From Amycolatopsis mediterranei (lineage in GTDB: Bacteria > Actinomycetota > Actinomycetes > Mycobacteriales > Pseudonocardiaceae), in the NCBI RefSeq assembly GCF_026017845.1, contig NZ_CP100416.1, forward strand, positions 2,705,592 through 2,769,591: a stretch of DNA of 64,000 nucleotides. Reading direction: 5' to 3'. The position numbers and the translations under genes were made by a program. Shown in pieces: positions 31,333-39,097 of the stretch; positions within the stretch are counted from its first letter, which is position 1, and each line of letters begins with the position of its first letter. The notes beneath the pieces are model-generated. The model was not told the origin of the DNA and did not search any database. It saw only the letters and a program-made list of their open reading frames with translations.

Positions 31333-32469
31333 ATGAAGGCAGGTCCGCTCGGCGGCCTGAAGGTGGTGGAGCTCGCCGGCCTCGCGCCCGGGCCGTTCGC
31401 CACGATGATCCTCGCCGACCTCGGCGCCGACGTCGTCCGCGTCGACCGCGCGCAGCCGGGGGAGGACGTGCTCGGCATCCCGGCCGACCCGCTCGCCCGC
31501 GGCCGCCGGTCCGTCGGCGTCAACACCAAGACGCCCGAGGGCGTCGAGCTGGTGCTGAAGCTGTGCGACACCGCCGATGTCCTCATCGAGGGGTTCCGGC
31601 CCGGTGTCGCCGAGCGGATCGGGCTCGGCCCGGACGTCGTGCACGCCCGCAACCCGCGGCTGGTCTACGGCCGGATGACCGGCTGGGGCCAGGACGGGCC
31701 GCTGGCGAAGGCGGCCGGGCACGACATCAACTACATCGGCATCGCGGGGGCCCTCGAACCGATCGGGCGCGCGGGGGAGCGGCCGGTGCCGCCGCTGAAC
31801 CTCGTCGGTGACTTCGGCGGCGGCGGGCTGCTGCTGGCGATGGGCGTCCTGGCCGCGTTGTACGAACGGAACACGTCCGGGCGCGGCCAGGTCGTCGACG
31901 CGTCGATGGTCGAGGGGGCCGCGCTGCTCACCACGAGCCTGCACGGCATCAAGGCGGCCGGCCTCTGGTCGGGGGAGCGCGGCGAGAACATGCTCGACGG
32001 CGGCGCGCCGTTCTACGACACCTACGAGACGGCGGACGGCAAGTACGTCGCCGTCGGCGCGATCGAGATGCGGTTCTGGAGTTCGCTGGTGCAGGTGCTC
32101 GAGCTCGACCCGGATTCGCTGCCGCTGCACGTGGACAAGACGCAGTGGCCCCGCCTTCGGGAGATCCTCGCGGCGGCGATCGGCAAGTTCACGCGTGACG
32201 ACCTCGTCGCGCGCGCCGAAGGCACCGACGCGTGCCTGACGCCGGTGCTGTCACCGGCCGAGGCGGCGTCGCACCCGCACAACGCGGCGCGCGGCACGTT
32301 CGTCGAGATCGGCGGCATGGTCCAGCCGGCACCGGCGCCGCGGTTCGACCGGACGCCGCCCTCGACGCCGGAAGCACCGCGTGCCAAGGGATCCGACACC
32401 GAAGCGGTGCTCGCCGAACTGGGCGTCACGGACCTCGACGCGCTGCGTGCGGCGGGCGTGATCGCCTAG
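31333..32469 (+). CDS. CaiB/BaiF CoA-transferase family, alpha-methylacyl-CoA racemase-like
   Basis: A 378-residue class III CoA-transferase fold protein: LGGLKVVELAGLAPGPFATMILADLGADVVRVDR, RLVYGRMTGWGQDGPLAKAAGHDINYIGIAG, LNLVGDFGGGGLLLAMGVLAALYER. The His of GHDINY and the Asp of VGDFGGG correspond to the catalytic pair of M. tuberculosis alpha-methylacyl-CoA racemase (MCR), favouring racemase over transferase activity. It would convert (R)-2-methylacyl-CoA to the (S)-form used by acyl-CoA dehydrogenases, which fits the operon partner. The gap to the dehydrogenase is 11 bases. Confidence 0.85.
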   Translation: MKAGPLGGLKVVELAGLAPGPFATMILADLGADVVRVDRAQPGEDVLGIPADPLARGRRSVGVNTKTPEGVELVLKLCDTADVLIEGFRPGVAERIGLGPDVVHARNPRLVYGRMTGWGQDGPLAKAAGHDINYIGIAGALEPIGRAGERPVPPLNLVGDFGGGGLLLAMGVLAALYERNTSGRGQVVDASMVEGAALLTTSLHGIKAAGLWSGERGENMLDGGAPFYDTYETADGKYVAVGAIEMRFWSSLVQVLELDPDSLPLHVDKTQWPRLREILAAAIGKFTRDDLVARAEGTDACLTPVLSPAEAASHPHNAARGTFVEIGGMVQPAPAPRFDRTPPSTPEAPRAKGSDTEAVLAELGVTDLDALRAAGVIA

Positions 32470-32477
32470 CGCTTCCC

Positions 32478-33008
32478 CTAGTTCTTCGCCAGGTCGGAGC
32501 GCACGACCGAGTAGACGACGTGGTCGCGCCACTCGCCGTCCCGGAAGCCGTAGCCGCGAAGCACGCCTTCGCGGGTGAAGCCGGCCTTCTCGAGCGAGCG
32601 TTGTTCGGCACGGTTGCCGGTCTCGGTCGTCGCTTCGACCCGGTTGAGCTGGGTGTGGGCGAAGAGGTAGCCGACGAGCAGGCGCTGGGCTTCGGTGCCG
32701 TAGCCGTGGCCGCGTGCTTCCGGGACGAGCACGAGGCCCATGTTCCAGCAGTAGGACGTCGGCCCGGTCCGGCTGCGGTGCCAGGAGACGACCCCGAGGA
32801 CGCGGCCGCCGAGCGTCGGTACGAGCATGCCGGTCTCGGCGGTGAGCATCCCGGTTTCCAGCCACCGGCGGCGCAGGTAGCCGGGATCGTGCCAGCCGAA
32901 CCACTGGTGCTCACCGCTGGCGACGGGGTCGTTGGTCAGCCGTTCCAGGAAGCCGAGATCGCTTTCGGCCACCGGCCGGAGCTCCACTCTGACACCGTCG
33001 TCGTCCAT
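32478..33008 (-). CDS. GNAT family N-acetyltransferase
   Basis: A 176-residue GNAT protein of the RimJ/RimL type: VRVELRPVAESDLGFLERLTNDP, MGLVLVPEARGHGYGTEAQRLLVGYLFAHTQLNRVEATTETGNRAEQRSLEKAGFTREGVLRGY. The acetyl-CoA loop is RGHGYG. The substrate could be a protein N-terminus, an amino acid or an antibiotic; nothing nearby decides. Its stop lies eight bases from the stop of the racemase-like gene, so the two converge closely. The region upstream of its start holds a family 2 repeat array. Confidence 0.85.
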   Translation of the reverse strand: MDDDGVRVELRPVAESDLGFLERLTNDPVASGEHQWFGWHDPGYLRRRWLETGMLTAETGMLVPTLGGRVLGVVSWHRSRTGPTSYCWNMGLVLVPEARGHGYGTEAQRLLVGYLFAHTQLNRVEATTETGNRAEQRSLEKAGFTREGVLRGYGFRDGEWRDHVVYSVVRSDLAKN

Positions 33009-33102
33009 CCGGAGACCTTATCGGCCGCTTGACCGGAACCGGCACGCCCGCGCGGCGGATCGCCCGGTCGAGGCAACCCCCGTGACTGAGCGGATATCAC
33101 CT

Positions 33103-33238
33103 GTGATGGAACCGCCGACACGCGTGATCCAGAAGTCGACACGCGTGATCCGGAGGTCGACACGGCGAAACCCGAAGGCCCGGCCGTGTCGACCCTCCAA
33201 TCACGCGAGTTGACCTCCCAATCACGAGTGATGCGTCA
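33103..33238. repeat. Stop-codon-anchored 21-bp repeat array, family 2, second copy
   Basis: Three direct 21-bp units (33103-33123, 33124-33144, 33145-33165), an 18-base centre, then two complete inverted units and a shortened one that ends in the TGA of the crotonase gene (33236-33238). The units share GTCGACACG and GTGAT with the array at 26626. The left end faces the start of the acetyltransferase, not a stop codon. Confidence 0.9.
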
Positions 33239-34042
33239 CGTGAAGGTGCCGTGGCGGCCCTCGCCGTCGGTGAAGCGGGCCGCGCCTTCGACCGCCTCCG
33301 CTGCCAGGACGCCCTCGCCCATTGCCGCGGCGAACTCGGCCGCCAGTGCGTCCTCTTCGGACTCGCCCCACTGGGCCAGCGCCGAGCGGCGGTCGCCGCG
33401 CAGGCAGGCCTGGGGGAAGGCCGCGAGCTGCCGGGCCAGCTCCTGCGCCGCCGTCACCGCCTCGCCGGCCGGCACCAGCCGGTTGGCCAAGCCGATCTCG
33501 ACGGCCTCGGCGGCGTCGACCGGCCGGCCGGTGAGGATCAGGTCCATCGCGCGCGACTGGCCGATCAGGCGCGGCAGCCGCACCGTTCCGCCGTCGATCA
33601 GCGGGACGCCCCAGCGGCGGCAGAACACGCCGAACACCGCCGTGGCGTCGGCGACGCGCAGGTCGCACCACAGCGCGAGCTCGAGCCCGCCCGCGACGGC
33701 CGGCCCGTGGACCGCCGCGATCACCGGCTTGCCGAGGGTCATCCGGGTCGGTCCCATCGGGCCGTCCCCGTCCGGGTGAGTGCGGTTCACCCGGTCGGTG
33801 CCGATCGCCTTGAGATCGGCTCCCGCGCAGAACGCGCCGCCGGCTCCGGTGAGCACCGCGACGGCCGCGTCCGGGTCGGCGTCGAACACGCGGAAGGCGT
33901 CGGCCAGCTCCGCCGCCGTGGGCCCGTCGACGGCGTTGCGCGCGGCCGGGCGGTCGATGGTGATCGTCGTCACCGCGCCGTCCCGCTGCACCAGCACGTT
34001 CCGGGACACGGCCGCTCCTGAGGTGATCGAGGTGTCTTCCAC
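33236..34042 (-). CDS. Enoyl-CoA hydratase/isomerase (crotonase) family protein
   Basis: A 268-residue crotonase-fold protein: VTTITIDRPAARNAVDGPTAAELADAF, the first oxyanion loop GAGGAFCAGADLKAIG, the second HGPAVAGGLELALWCDLRVA, and VFCRRWGVPLIDGGTVRLPRLIG. The two Glu residues of hydratases are not both evident: the segment after the second loop reads FGVFCRRWGVPLIDGG, so isomerase or other crotonase chemistry is possible. It is monocistronic, divergent from a small membrane protein gene. Its TGA is the outer end of a family 2 repeat array. Confidence 0.87.
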   Translation of the reverse strand: MEDTSITSGAAVSRNVLVQRDGAVTTITIDRPAARNAVDGPTAAELADAFRVFDADPDAAVAVLTGAGGAFCAGADLKAIGTDRVNRTHPDGDGPMGPTRMTLGKPVIAAVHGPAVAGGLELALWCDLRVADATAVFGVFCRRWGVPLIDGGTVRLPRLIGQSRAMDLILTGRPVDAAEAVEIGLANRLVPAGEAVTAAQELARQLAAFPQACLRGDRRSALAQWGESEEDALAAEFAAAMGEGVLAAEAVEGAARFTDGEGRHGTFT

Positions 34043-34110
34043 GCACCCCTTCCCTACAGTATTGGGGTGGCCACTCCCAGGACGGGGACGGCGAGCCGGG
34101 GAGGAAGCGC

Positions 34111-34278
34111 ATGTCGGGCGGCGTGAAGAAAATTCTCATCGTGGGCGTGGTCGCCCTCGTGCTCTTCCTCCTGATCACCCAGCCCACCCAGTCCGCCGAC
34201 TTCGTACACCGCGTGCTCGGCTGGCTCAAGGACGGCGCCGAAGCGATCGTCACGTTCTTCCGCGCCCTCTTCTCCTGA
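34111..34278 (+). CDS. Small single-pass membrane protein
   Basis: A 55-codon gene. One membrane helix (KKILIVGVVALVLFLLITQP, residues 6-25) is followed by a short amphipathic helix (ADFVHRVLGWLKDGAEAIVTFFRALF). Similar tiny proteins of unknown function occur across actinobacteria. A GGGGAGGAAGCGC ribosome site and typical GC-rich codon use support it. It is divergent from the crotonase gene. No function can be given. Confidence 0.75.
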   Translation: MSGGVKKILIVGVVALVLFLLITQPTQSADFVHRVLGWLKDGAEAIVTFFRALFS

Positions 34279-34638
34279 CCTGGTGCTTCTCCGTACCGGC
34301 GCCGCCACGGGCGGTGCCGGTGACTACCCTGCGTGTTAACGGACGGTAAATCACCCAGTGTCACCAATCTCGGATTTCGGACTCCGACGCTCGACCATCC
34401 GGGTGGATTGCGGCCGTAAACGCGCAGGTCGTCGAATTCGTGGCACCCGGGGTCTGGCGAAGACGACCACCCCGGCCCTACGGTGCTCACATTGCGTGAT
34501 CGGGTGGTTCGCCCTCCCCCCGGAGACCCCCGGTACGCAGGCAGTTTCCACTCAGCAAGGTGCAGGTTGGTGCGTGCGGCACCGCCGCGTGGGACAGGCG
34601 TCAGGGCCTGTCCGTCGGGGACCTACAAGGAGGCAGGG
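34279..34638. other. Non-coding stretch
   Basis: A 360-base gap with lower GC than its surroundings and no credible gene on either strand. It must hold the promoter of the gene at 34639, whose ribosome site AAGGAGG ends at 34633. I could not pick a -35/-10 pair with confidence. Confidence 0.5.
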
Positions 34639-35121
34639 ATGACCGGAGATCCCGGAGTGGACGCGTTGATCCGGCAGTGGGCCGCCGAGCGCGAGAGGAC
34701 TCCCGAGGAGCAGGAGGTCGACCGCATCGCATCCGCGTGGCTGGCCGACGCACCGGCGCAGGCTCCGGGCATTCCCGGCCAGCGTGCCCGGACCGGACAG
34801 TCGCGGTTCGTCCCCGTCGAGTCGGCCGATCCCGGCTACCTCGCCGCGATGCGCAGCCGGCTGCCGGAGGTGCCCGAAGAGCTCCTCACCGCCGCCGCGG
34901 GCTGGTGGCAGATGGTCGGCGGCGTCGCCGAAGCCGAGGAGTGGTGGGACGCCGGCATCAGCCCGCTCGACCAGCGGGCCCTCGACTACCGGGCGGCCGG
35001 GCTCGCGCCGTCCGACCTGAGCCGCCGGCTCGGGCCGATGACCGTCCTGCAGCACCTGCGTCGCGGCAGTGCCCCGGCCTGGTGCGTGGCGCGGCTCGCG
35101 CGTCAGCAGAAGTCCGCCTGA
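34639..35121 (+). CDS. Hypothetical protein
   Basis: A 160-residue soluble protein. The N-terminus (MTGDPGVDALIRQWAAERERTPEEQEVDRIASAWLADAP) is acidic and helical; the C-terminal half contains several Trp residues (GWWQMVGGVAEAEEWWDAG) and a small basic helix. I do not recognise a family. AAGGAGG five bases before the ATG is one of the strongest ribosome sites in the window, suggesting high expression. It stands alone between two promoters. Confidence 0.7.
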   Translation: MTGDPGVDALIRQWAAERERTPEEQEVDRIASAWLADAPAQAPGIPGQRARTGQSRFVPVESADPGYLAAMRSRLPEVPEELLTAAAGWWQMVGGVAEAEEWWDAGISPLDQRALDYRAAGLAPSDLSRRLGPMTVLQHLRRGSAPAWCVARLARQQKSA

Positions 35122-35243
35122 AAGACGGTTTCCACCCGGCCGGGTGACCCGGTGTGGTGAGACGATCGGGACGACCCGCGTAACGCCAACCTGCGCGGGC
35201 TCGTTGACCGTTCGTCGATACCACGCTGGAGGACCGGAGTTTC

Positions 35244-36152
35244 GTGCGCACCAGGACCGGAAAGACCGAGGACGACCCGATCGGCCCGAGTGCCGAGGAA
35301 GCCGCCTCCGCCGCACCGGCACCGCGCTCTCCGGGCGTCGCCGTGCTCACCCGGCTGCTCGTGGTCCTCGCCGTGCTGGCGGTGGCCGGCGGCGGGATCT
35401 GGCTCATCACCCGCGCGGCGACGCCGGTGGCGAGCCCGACCACCACCGAAATCCCCGCCTTGCAGGTCAAGGCGGCCGACGTCCGCCCGGGCTCGGTCGC
35501 CCCGGCCGGCGGCGCGGTGGCGGGCGGGGCCGAGCAGCAGACGTCTCCCCAGCAGGCCCGCAGCACGGGTCCGGCAACGCTGTCCCAGTGGGCGACCCAG
35601 GTCGCGGCGGCCACGGGTGTCCCGGCGCGGGCCTTGCAGGCCTACGGCAACGCGGAACTGGCGATGCGCGCGGACCAGCCGGGCTGCAAGATTTCGTGGG
35701 CCACGCTCGCGGGCATCGGCCGCATCGAGTCCAACCACGGCCAGTACGCGGGCGCGGTCCTCGGCGCCGACGGCCGCCCGTCCAAGCCGATCATCGGCGT
35801 CCCGCTCGACGGATCGGCCGGCGTCCAGGCGATCGGCGACACGGACGGCGGCCGCTACGACGGCGACGCCGGGGTGGACCGGGCGGTGGGCCCGATGCAG
35901 TTCATCCCCGGCACCTGGCGCAAGTGGGCCTCCGACGGCAACGGCGACGGCCTCGGCGACCCCCAGCAGATCGACGACGCGGCCTTGGCGGCGGCGCGGT
36001 ACCTGTGCGCGGGCGGCCGCGACATGGCCGGGCCGAGCGGGTGGTGGGCGGGGATCCTGTCCTACAACAACTCGACGGAGTACGCGCAGAAGGTGTTCGG
36101 CTTGGCGGACGGGTACGCGAAGGCCGCCCAGTCGGTGCGCAAGCAGGGCTGA
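35244..36152 (+). CDS. Lytic murein transglycosylase (MltB/SLT-like)
   Basis: A 302-residue envelope protein. A cytoplasmic start of about 30 residues is followed by one membrane segment (TRLLVVLAVLAVAGGGIWLITRA, about 35-57), a disordered linker, and a lysozyme-like domain with ISWATLAGIGRIESNHG (catalytic Glu), AVGPMQFIPGTWRKWASDGNGDGLGDPQQIDDAALAAARYLC. The GPMQFIPGTW segment and the Glu are hallmarks of transglycosylases that cleave peptidoglycan between MurNAc and GlcNAc. It is anchored by an N-terminal signal anchor and acts outside the membrane. The GTG follows a CTGGAGGACCGGAG ribosome region. Confidence 0.88.
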   Translation: MRTRTGKTEDDPIGPSAEEAASAAPAPRSPGVAVLTRLLVVLAVLAVAGGGIWLITRAATPVASPTTTEIPALQVKAADVRPGSVAPAGGAVAGGAEQQTSPQQARSTGPATLSQWATQVAAATGVPARALQAYGNAELAMRADQPGCKISWATLAGIGRIESNHGQYAGAVLGADGRPSKPIIGVPLDGSAGVQAIGDTDGGRYDGDAGVDRAVGPMQFIPGTWRKWASDGNGDGLGDPQQIDDAALAAARYLCAGGRDMAGPSGWWAGILSYNNSTEYAQKVFGLADGYAKAAQSVRKQG

Positions 36153-36217
36153 GAGCCCGGCCACGCGGCCTGCGGTCGGACGTTCCCTCTCAGGCGGCCA
36201 GTGCTAGCGTCGGACCC

Positions 36218-36613
36218 GTGCCAGCTTCCCCGCCACCGGCCGCCTCCCCGTGGGGACGGCGGATCGCGATCGTCGCGACCTGCCTGGTGAGCCTGCTCGT
36301 CTGCTGCGGGCTCGCCTGGTGGCAGTGGGACCGCTTCACCTCCGCGAACGGCACCTTCCAGAACCTCGGCTACGTCCTGCAGTGGCCGCTGTTCGGGCTC
36401 TTCCCGGCCTTCATGTTCTGGCGGATCCGCAAACTCCGGGAAAAGGCCGAAGCCGAAGAGCCCGGGCAGCAGGAAGTCAAGCCCGCGGTGCCCGCCCCCC
36501 GCCCCCGTCCGGTCGTCGCCGAGGCGACGACCACCGACGAGGACGAGGAGCTGGCCGCCTACAACCGTTACCTGCGCGAGCTCAACGCCCGCGACCAGCA
36601 GGCCGCAGAGTGA
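36218..36613 (+). CDS. Two-helix membrane protein preceding DUF3817
   Basis: A 131-residue protein with two membrane segments (RIAIVATCLVSLLVCCGLAWWQW, about 15-37, and YVLQWPLFGLFPAFMFWRI, about 51-69), then a charged tail ending in EDEELAAYNRYLRELNARDQQAAE. Proteins of this shape commonly precede a DUF3817 gene in actinobacteria; function unknown. TAGCGT (36205-36210) ends seven bases before the GTG, so the message is probably leaderless. The DUF3817 gene follows after 13 bases. Confidence 0.75.
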   Translation: MPASPPPAASPWGRRIAIVATCLVSLLVCCGLAWWQWDRFTSANGTFQNLGYVLQWPLFGLFPAFMFWRIRKLREKAEAEEPGQQEVKPAVPAPRPRPVVAEATTTDEDEELAAYNRYLRELNARDQQAAE

Positions 36614-36626
36614 GGACGACGACCCG

Positions 36627-36968
36627 ATGACCACCAGCACCGAAGGCGCCCGGACCGCCGTGCCGCTCGCCGGCCCCCTGGTCCGGTTCCGCACCGCCGC
36701 CTACGTCACCGGTGTCGGCCTGCTGGGCCTGTGCTTCGTGATGGTGTTGCGGTACGCCTTCGGCAACCCGACGCCGTCGGCGATCTACTCGCCCATCCAC
36801 GGTGTGCTGTACATGATCTACCTGGTGCTCACCATCGACCTGGCGATCAAGGCGCGCTGGTCGATCAAGGGCACCGTGCTCGTGCTGCTGGCCGGCTGCG
36901 TCCCGTTCGTCTCGTTCCTCGTCGAGCGCCGGGTGACGCACAAGGTCAAGGCCGGGCAGAAGCTGTAG
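36627..36968 (+). CDS. DUF3817 membrane protein
   Basis: A 113-residue protein matching DUF3817: VRFRTAAYVTGVGLLGLCFVMVLRYAFG, IYSPIHGVLYMIYLVLTIDLAIKARWSIKGTVLVLLAGCVPFVSFLVERRVTHKV. Three membrane segments are evident. The His of PIHG and the WS/GT turns are conserved in the family, whose function is unknown. It is second in an operon with the preceding two-helix protein. Its last 23 bases overlap the end of the convergent exporter gene. Confidence 0.87.
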   Translation: MTTSTEGARTAVPLAGPLVRFRTAAYVTGVGLLGLCFVMVLRYAFGNPTPSAIYSPIHGVLYMIYLVLTIDLAIKARWSIKGTVLVLLAGCVPFVSFLVERRVTHKVKAGQKL

Positions 36969-38379
36969 CCGGAAGCTGACGGCGGAAGGTCAGCGCCACG
37001 AGCACCGTGCAGGCGGCGAACACCGCGGCCGTCGCGAACGCCGCCGTCATGCCGTCGACCGTGAGCTGCGCCCCGGTCGAGCCCGACGAGCGGGTCACCG
37101 AGCCGAACACCGTGACCAGGACGCCCAGCCCGAGCGTGCTGCCGACCTGCTGCATGGTCTGCAGCACGCCGCCCGCGGCGCCCGCGTCCTCGGCGGGAAC
37201 CGTGGCCATGATGATCACGTTCAGCGGCGCGAACGCCAGCCCGCCGCCCAGTCCCATCAGCAGCAGTGGCCCGAGCAGCGCCGGGAAGTACGTGCTGTCG
37301 GTGGTGAGCAGCGCGAGCCAGCCGACGCCGGCCACCATCAGCACCGACCCGGTGAGGGCCAGCGGCTTCGGCCCGTAGCGGGGGAGCAGCCGCGGCACCA
37401 GCCGGCTCATGGTGAAGATCAGCGCCGCCATCGGGAGGAAGGCGAACCCGGTGGCCAGCGCGGCGAAGTGCCGGATGTCCTGCATGAACTGGGTCAGGAA
37501 GAAGAACATCGACATCATCGCCATCGGCGCGAGGAAGAAGTTGACGTAGGCCGCGCTGCGGTTGCGGTCGGCGAACAGCCGCAGCGGCACCAGCGGCAGC
37601 GCGGTGCGGGCTTCGATGGCGACGAAGCCGGCGAGCAGCGCCAAGCCGGCGGCGAGCGAGCCGAGCGTCACCGGGTTGCCCCAGCCGTCGGACGCGGCGT
37701 GGGTGAAGGCGAACACGAGCGAGCCGACGCCGAGGGTGCCGGTGACCGCGCCGGGCAGGTCCAGGTGCGCGCGGCGGCGTTCGGGTTCGGCCACGAACCG
37801 CGGGGCGAGCAGGGCGATCGCCAGGCCGAACGGGACGTTGATGAACAGCGCGGCGCGCCACGAGAACCATTCGGTGAGCAGGCCGCCGACGATCAGGCCG
37901 ATCGCGAAGCCGCCGCTGGACATCGCGGAGAACAGCGCCAGCGCGCGGACGCGGGCCTTGGGCTCGGTGAACGTCGTCGTGACCAGTGCCAGGGTGCTCG
38001 GACCCGCCATCGCGGCGCCGACCCCCTGCAGGACGCGGGCGGCGATGAGCAGCGCAGCCGAGCCGGCGAGCCCGCCGGCCAGCGAAGCGAGCGTGAACAC
38101 GGTGATGCCCGCGACGAACATGCGCCGACGGCCGAACAGGTCGCCGGCCCGGCCGCCGAGCAGCAGCAGGCCGCCGAAGACGAGGCTGTAGGCCGTCATC
38201 ACCCAGGACAGGCCGGTGGGGGAAAACCCCAGGTCGGACTGGATGCGCGGGAGCGCGACGTTCATCACCGTCGCGTCGAGGACGAGCATGAGCTGGCAGG
38301 TCAGGATGATCGCGAGGACCAGCCCGCTGCGGTGGGGGCGCGCCGGTGCGGGCGCGCGGTCGAGCGTCTGCTGGGACAA
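36946..38379 (-). CDS. MFS drug exporter, DHA2 (14-helix) family
   Basis: A 477-residue transporter with about 14 membrane segments. The first helix carries the DHA2 signature LDATVMNVALPRIQSDLGFS, and GGRAGDLFGRRRMFVAGI is the loop 2-3 motif; GVGAAMAGPSTLALV follows in helix 5. Such proteins exchange protons for toxic compounds or antibiotics. The neighbouring divergent TetR gene and three identical-type operators in between make a self-contained, inducible export unit. The substrate cannot be read from sequence. A GGGGGAGTATCCC region precedes the ATG. Confidence 0.9.
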   Translation of the reverse strand: MSQQTLDRAPAPARPHRSGLVLAIILTCQLMLVLDATVMNVALPRIQSDLGFSPTGLSWVMTAYSLVFGGLLLLGGRAGDLFGRRRMFVAGITVFTLASLAGGLAGSAALLIAARVLQGVGAAMAGPSTLALVTTTFTEPKARVRALALFSAMSSGGFAIGLIVGGLLTEWFSWRAALFINVPFGLAIALLAPRFVAEPERRRAHLDLPGAVTGTLGVGSLVFAFTHAASDGWGNPVTLGSLAAGLALLAGFVAIEARTALPLVPLRLFADRNRSAAYVNFFLAPMAMMSMFFFLTQFMQDIRHFAALATGFAFLPMAALIFTMSRLVPRLLPRYGPKPLALTGSVLMVAGVGWLALLTTDSTYFPALLGPLLLMGLGGGLAFAPLNVIIMATVPAEDAGAAGGVLQTMQQVGSTLGLGVLVTVFGSVTRSSGSTGAQLTVDGMTAAFATAAVFAACTVLVALTFRRQLPATASARP

Positions 38380-38407
38380 GGGATACTCCCCCGAGGAGTA
38401 AGAGAAG

Positions 38408-38492
38408 AAGCGGAGATCTTCTCCGCTTGGGTCTGATCCGATAATATGGAGAGCGTCTCCGGATGCGCAAGTGAATTCGGAGAATCTCTCCG
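38408..38492. promoter_or_regulatory. Three TetR-type operators between exporter and repressor genes
   Basis: The sites fit CGGAGA-N3-TCTCCG: 38411-38425 (perfect, and extended to 9-bp arms AAGCGGAGA/TCTCCGCTT at 38408-38428), 38447-38461 (TGGAGA-GCG-TCTCCG) and 38478-38492 (perfect). A TAATAT-like -10 box (38442-38447) abuts the middle site. This arrangement predicts autorepression and repression of the exporter. Confidence 0.88.
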
Positions 38493-38514
38493 GTTAAGTG
38501 GCGAGGAGGCCGGG

Positions 38515-39078
38515 ATGCCCGAGGTGGGTGAGCGTCCGATGCGCGCGGACGCGCGGCGCAACTACGAGCGCATCGTCGCGACGGCGAAGGACCTCTTCAC
38601 CGCCCACGGCGCCGACGTGCCGCTGGACGACGTCGCGAAGAAGGCCGGCGTCGGCGCGGGCACCCTCTACCGGCACTTCCCGACCCGGGAGAAGCTGTTC
38701 GAAGCGGTCTACCGCGACGAGATCACGGTGCTCGCCGACCGCGCGTTCGTGCTGCACGACGAGCTGCCGCCGTGGGAGGCCCTGAAAGCGTGGCTGCTCG
38801 CCCAGGTCACCTGGGTGGTCGAGCGGCACAAGCTGGCGACGATCCTCAAGGAGTCCATCGATTCCGGCTCGGAGACGTTCCAGTACTGCCAGAAGCGGCT
38901 TCGCGAAGCGACTGGAGTGCTCGTCGAAGCGGCGCAGGAGGCCGGGCTGGTCCGCCCGGACGTCGTCGGTGCGGACGTCCTCCGGCTGGGGCACGGCGCC
39001 GGGATGGCCGTGCGCAACTGCAGCCCGGACGACGGCAAGCGCGTGCTGAACGTGATCCTGGACGGCCTGCGCGCCTGA
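38515..39078 (+). CDS. TetR family repressor of the adjacent exporter
   Basis: A 187-residue TetR protein: RADARRNYERIVATAKDLFTAHGADVPLDDVAKKAGVGAGTLYRHFPTREKLFEAVYRDEI is the DNA-binding domain; the rest is helical and should bind an inducer, probably a substrate of the exporter. GAGGAGG seven bases before the ATG at 38515 decides the start; the frame is open to 38446 but that would run through an operator. Its end is 19 bases from the stop of the acetate permease gene. Confidence 0.92.
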   Translation: MPEVGERPMRADARRNYERIVATAKDLFTAHGADVPLDDVAKKAGVGAGTLYRHFPTREKLFEAVYRDEITVLADRAFVLHDELPPWEALKAWLLAQVTWVVERHKLATILKESIDSGSETFQYCQKRLREATGVLVEAAQEAGLVRPDVVGADVLRLGHGAGMAVRNCSPDDGKRVLNVILDGLRA

Positions 39079-39097
39079 CGCGGGCCGCCCGCCCGGA

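Noticed and set aside
35122..35243. A ydaO-type (c-di-AMP) riboswitch ahead of the transglycosylase
   Set aside because: Such switches often precede wall-hydrolase genes, but the 122-base leader is too short and lacks the expected conserved helices.
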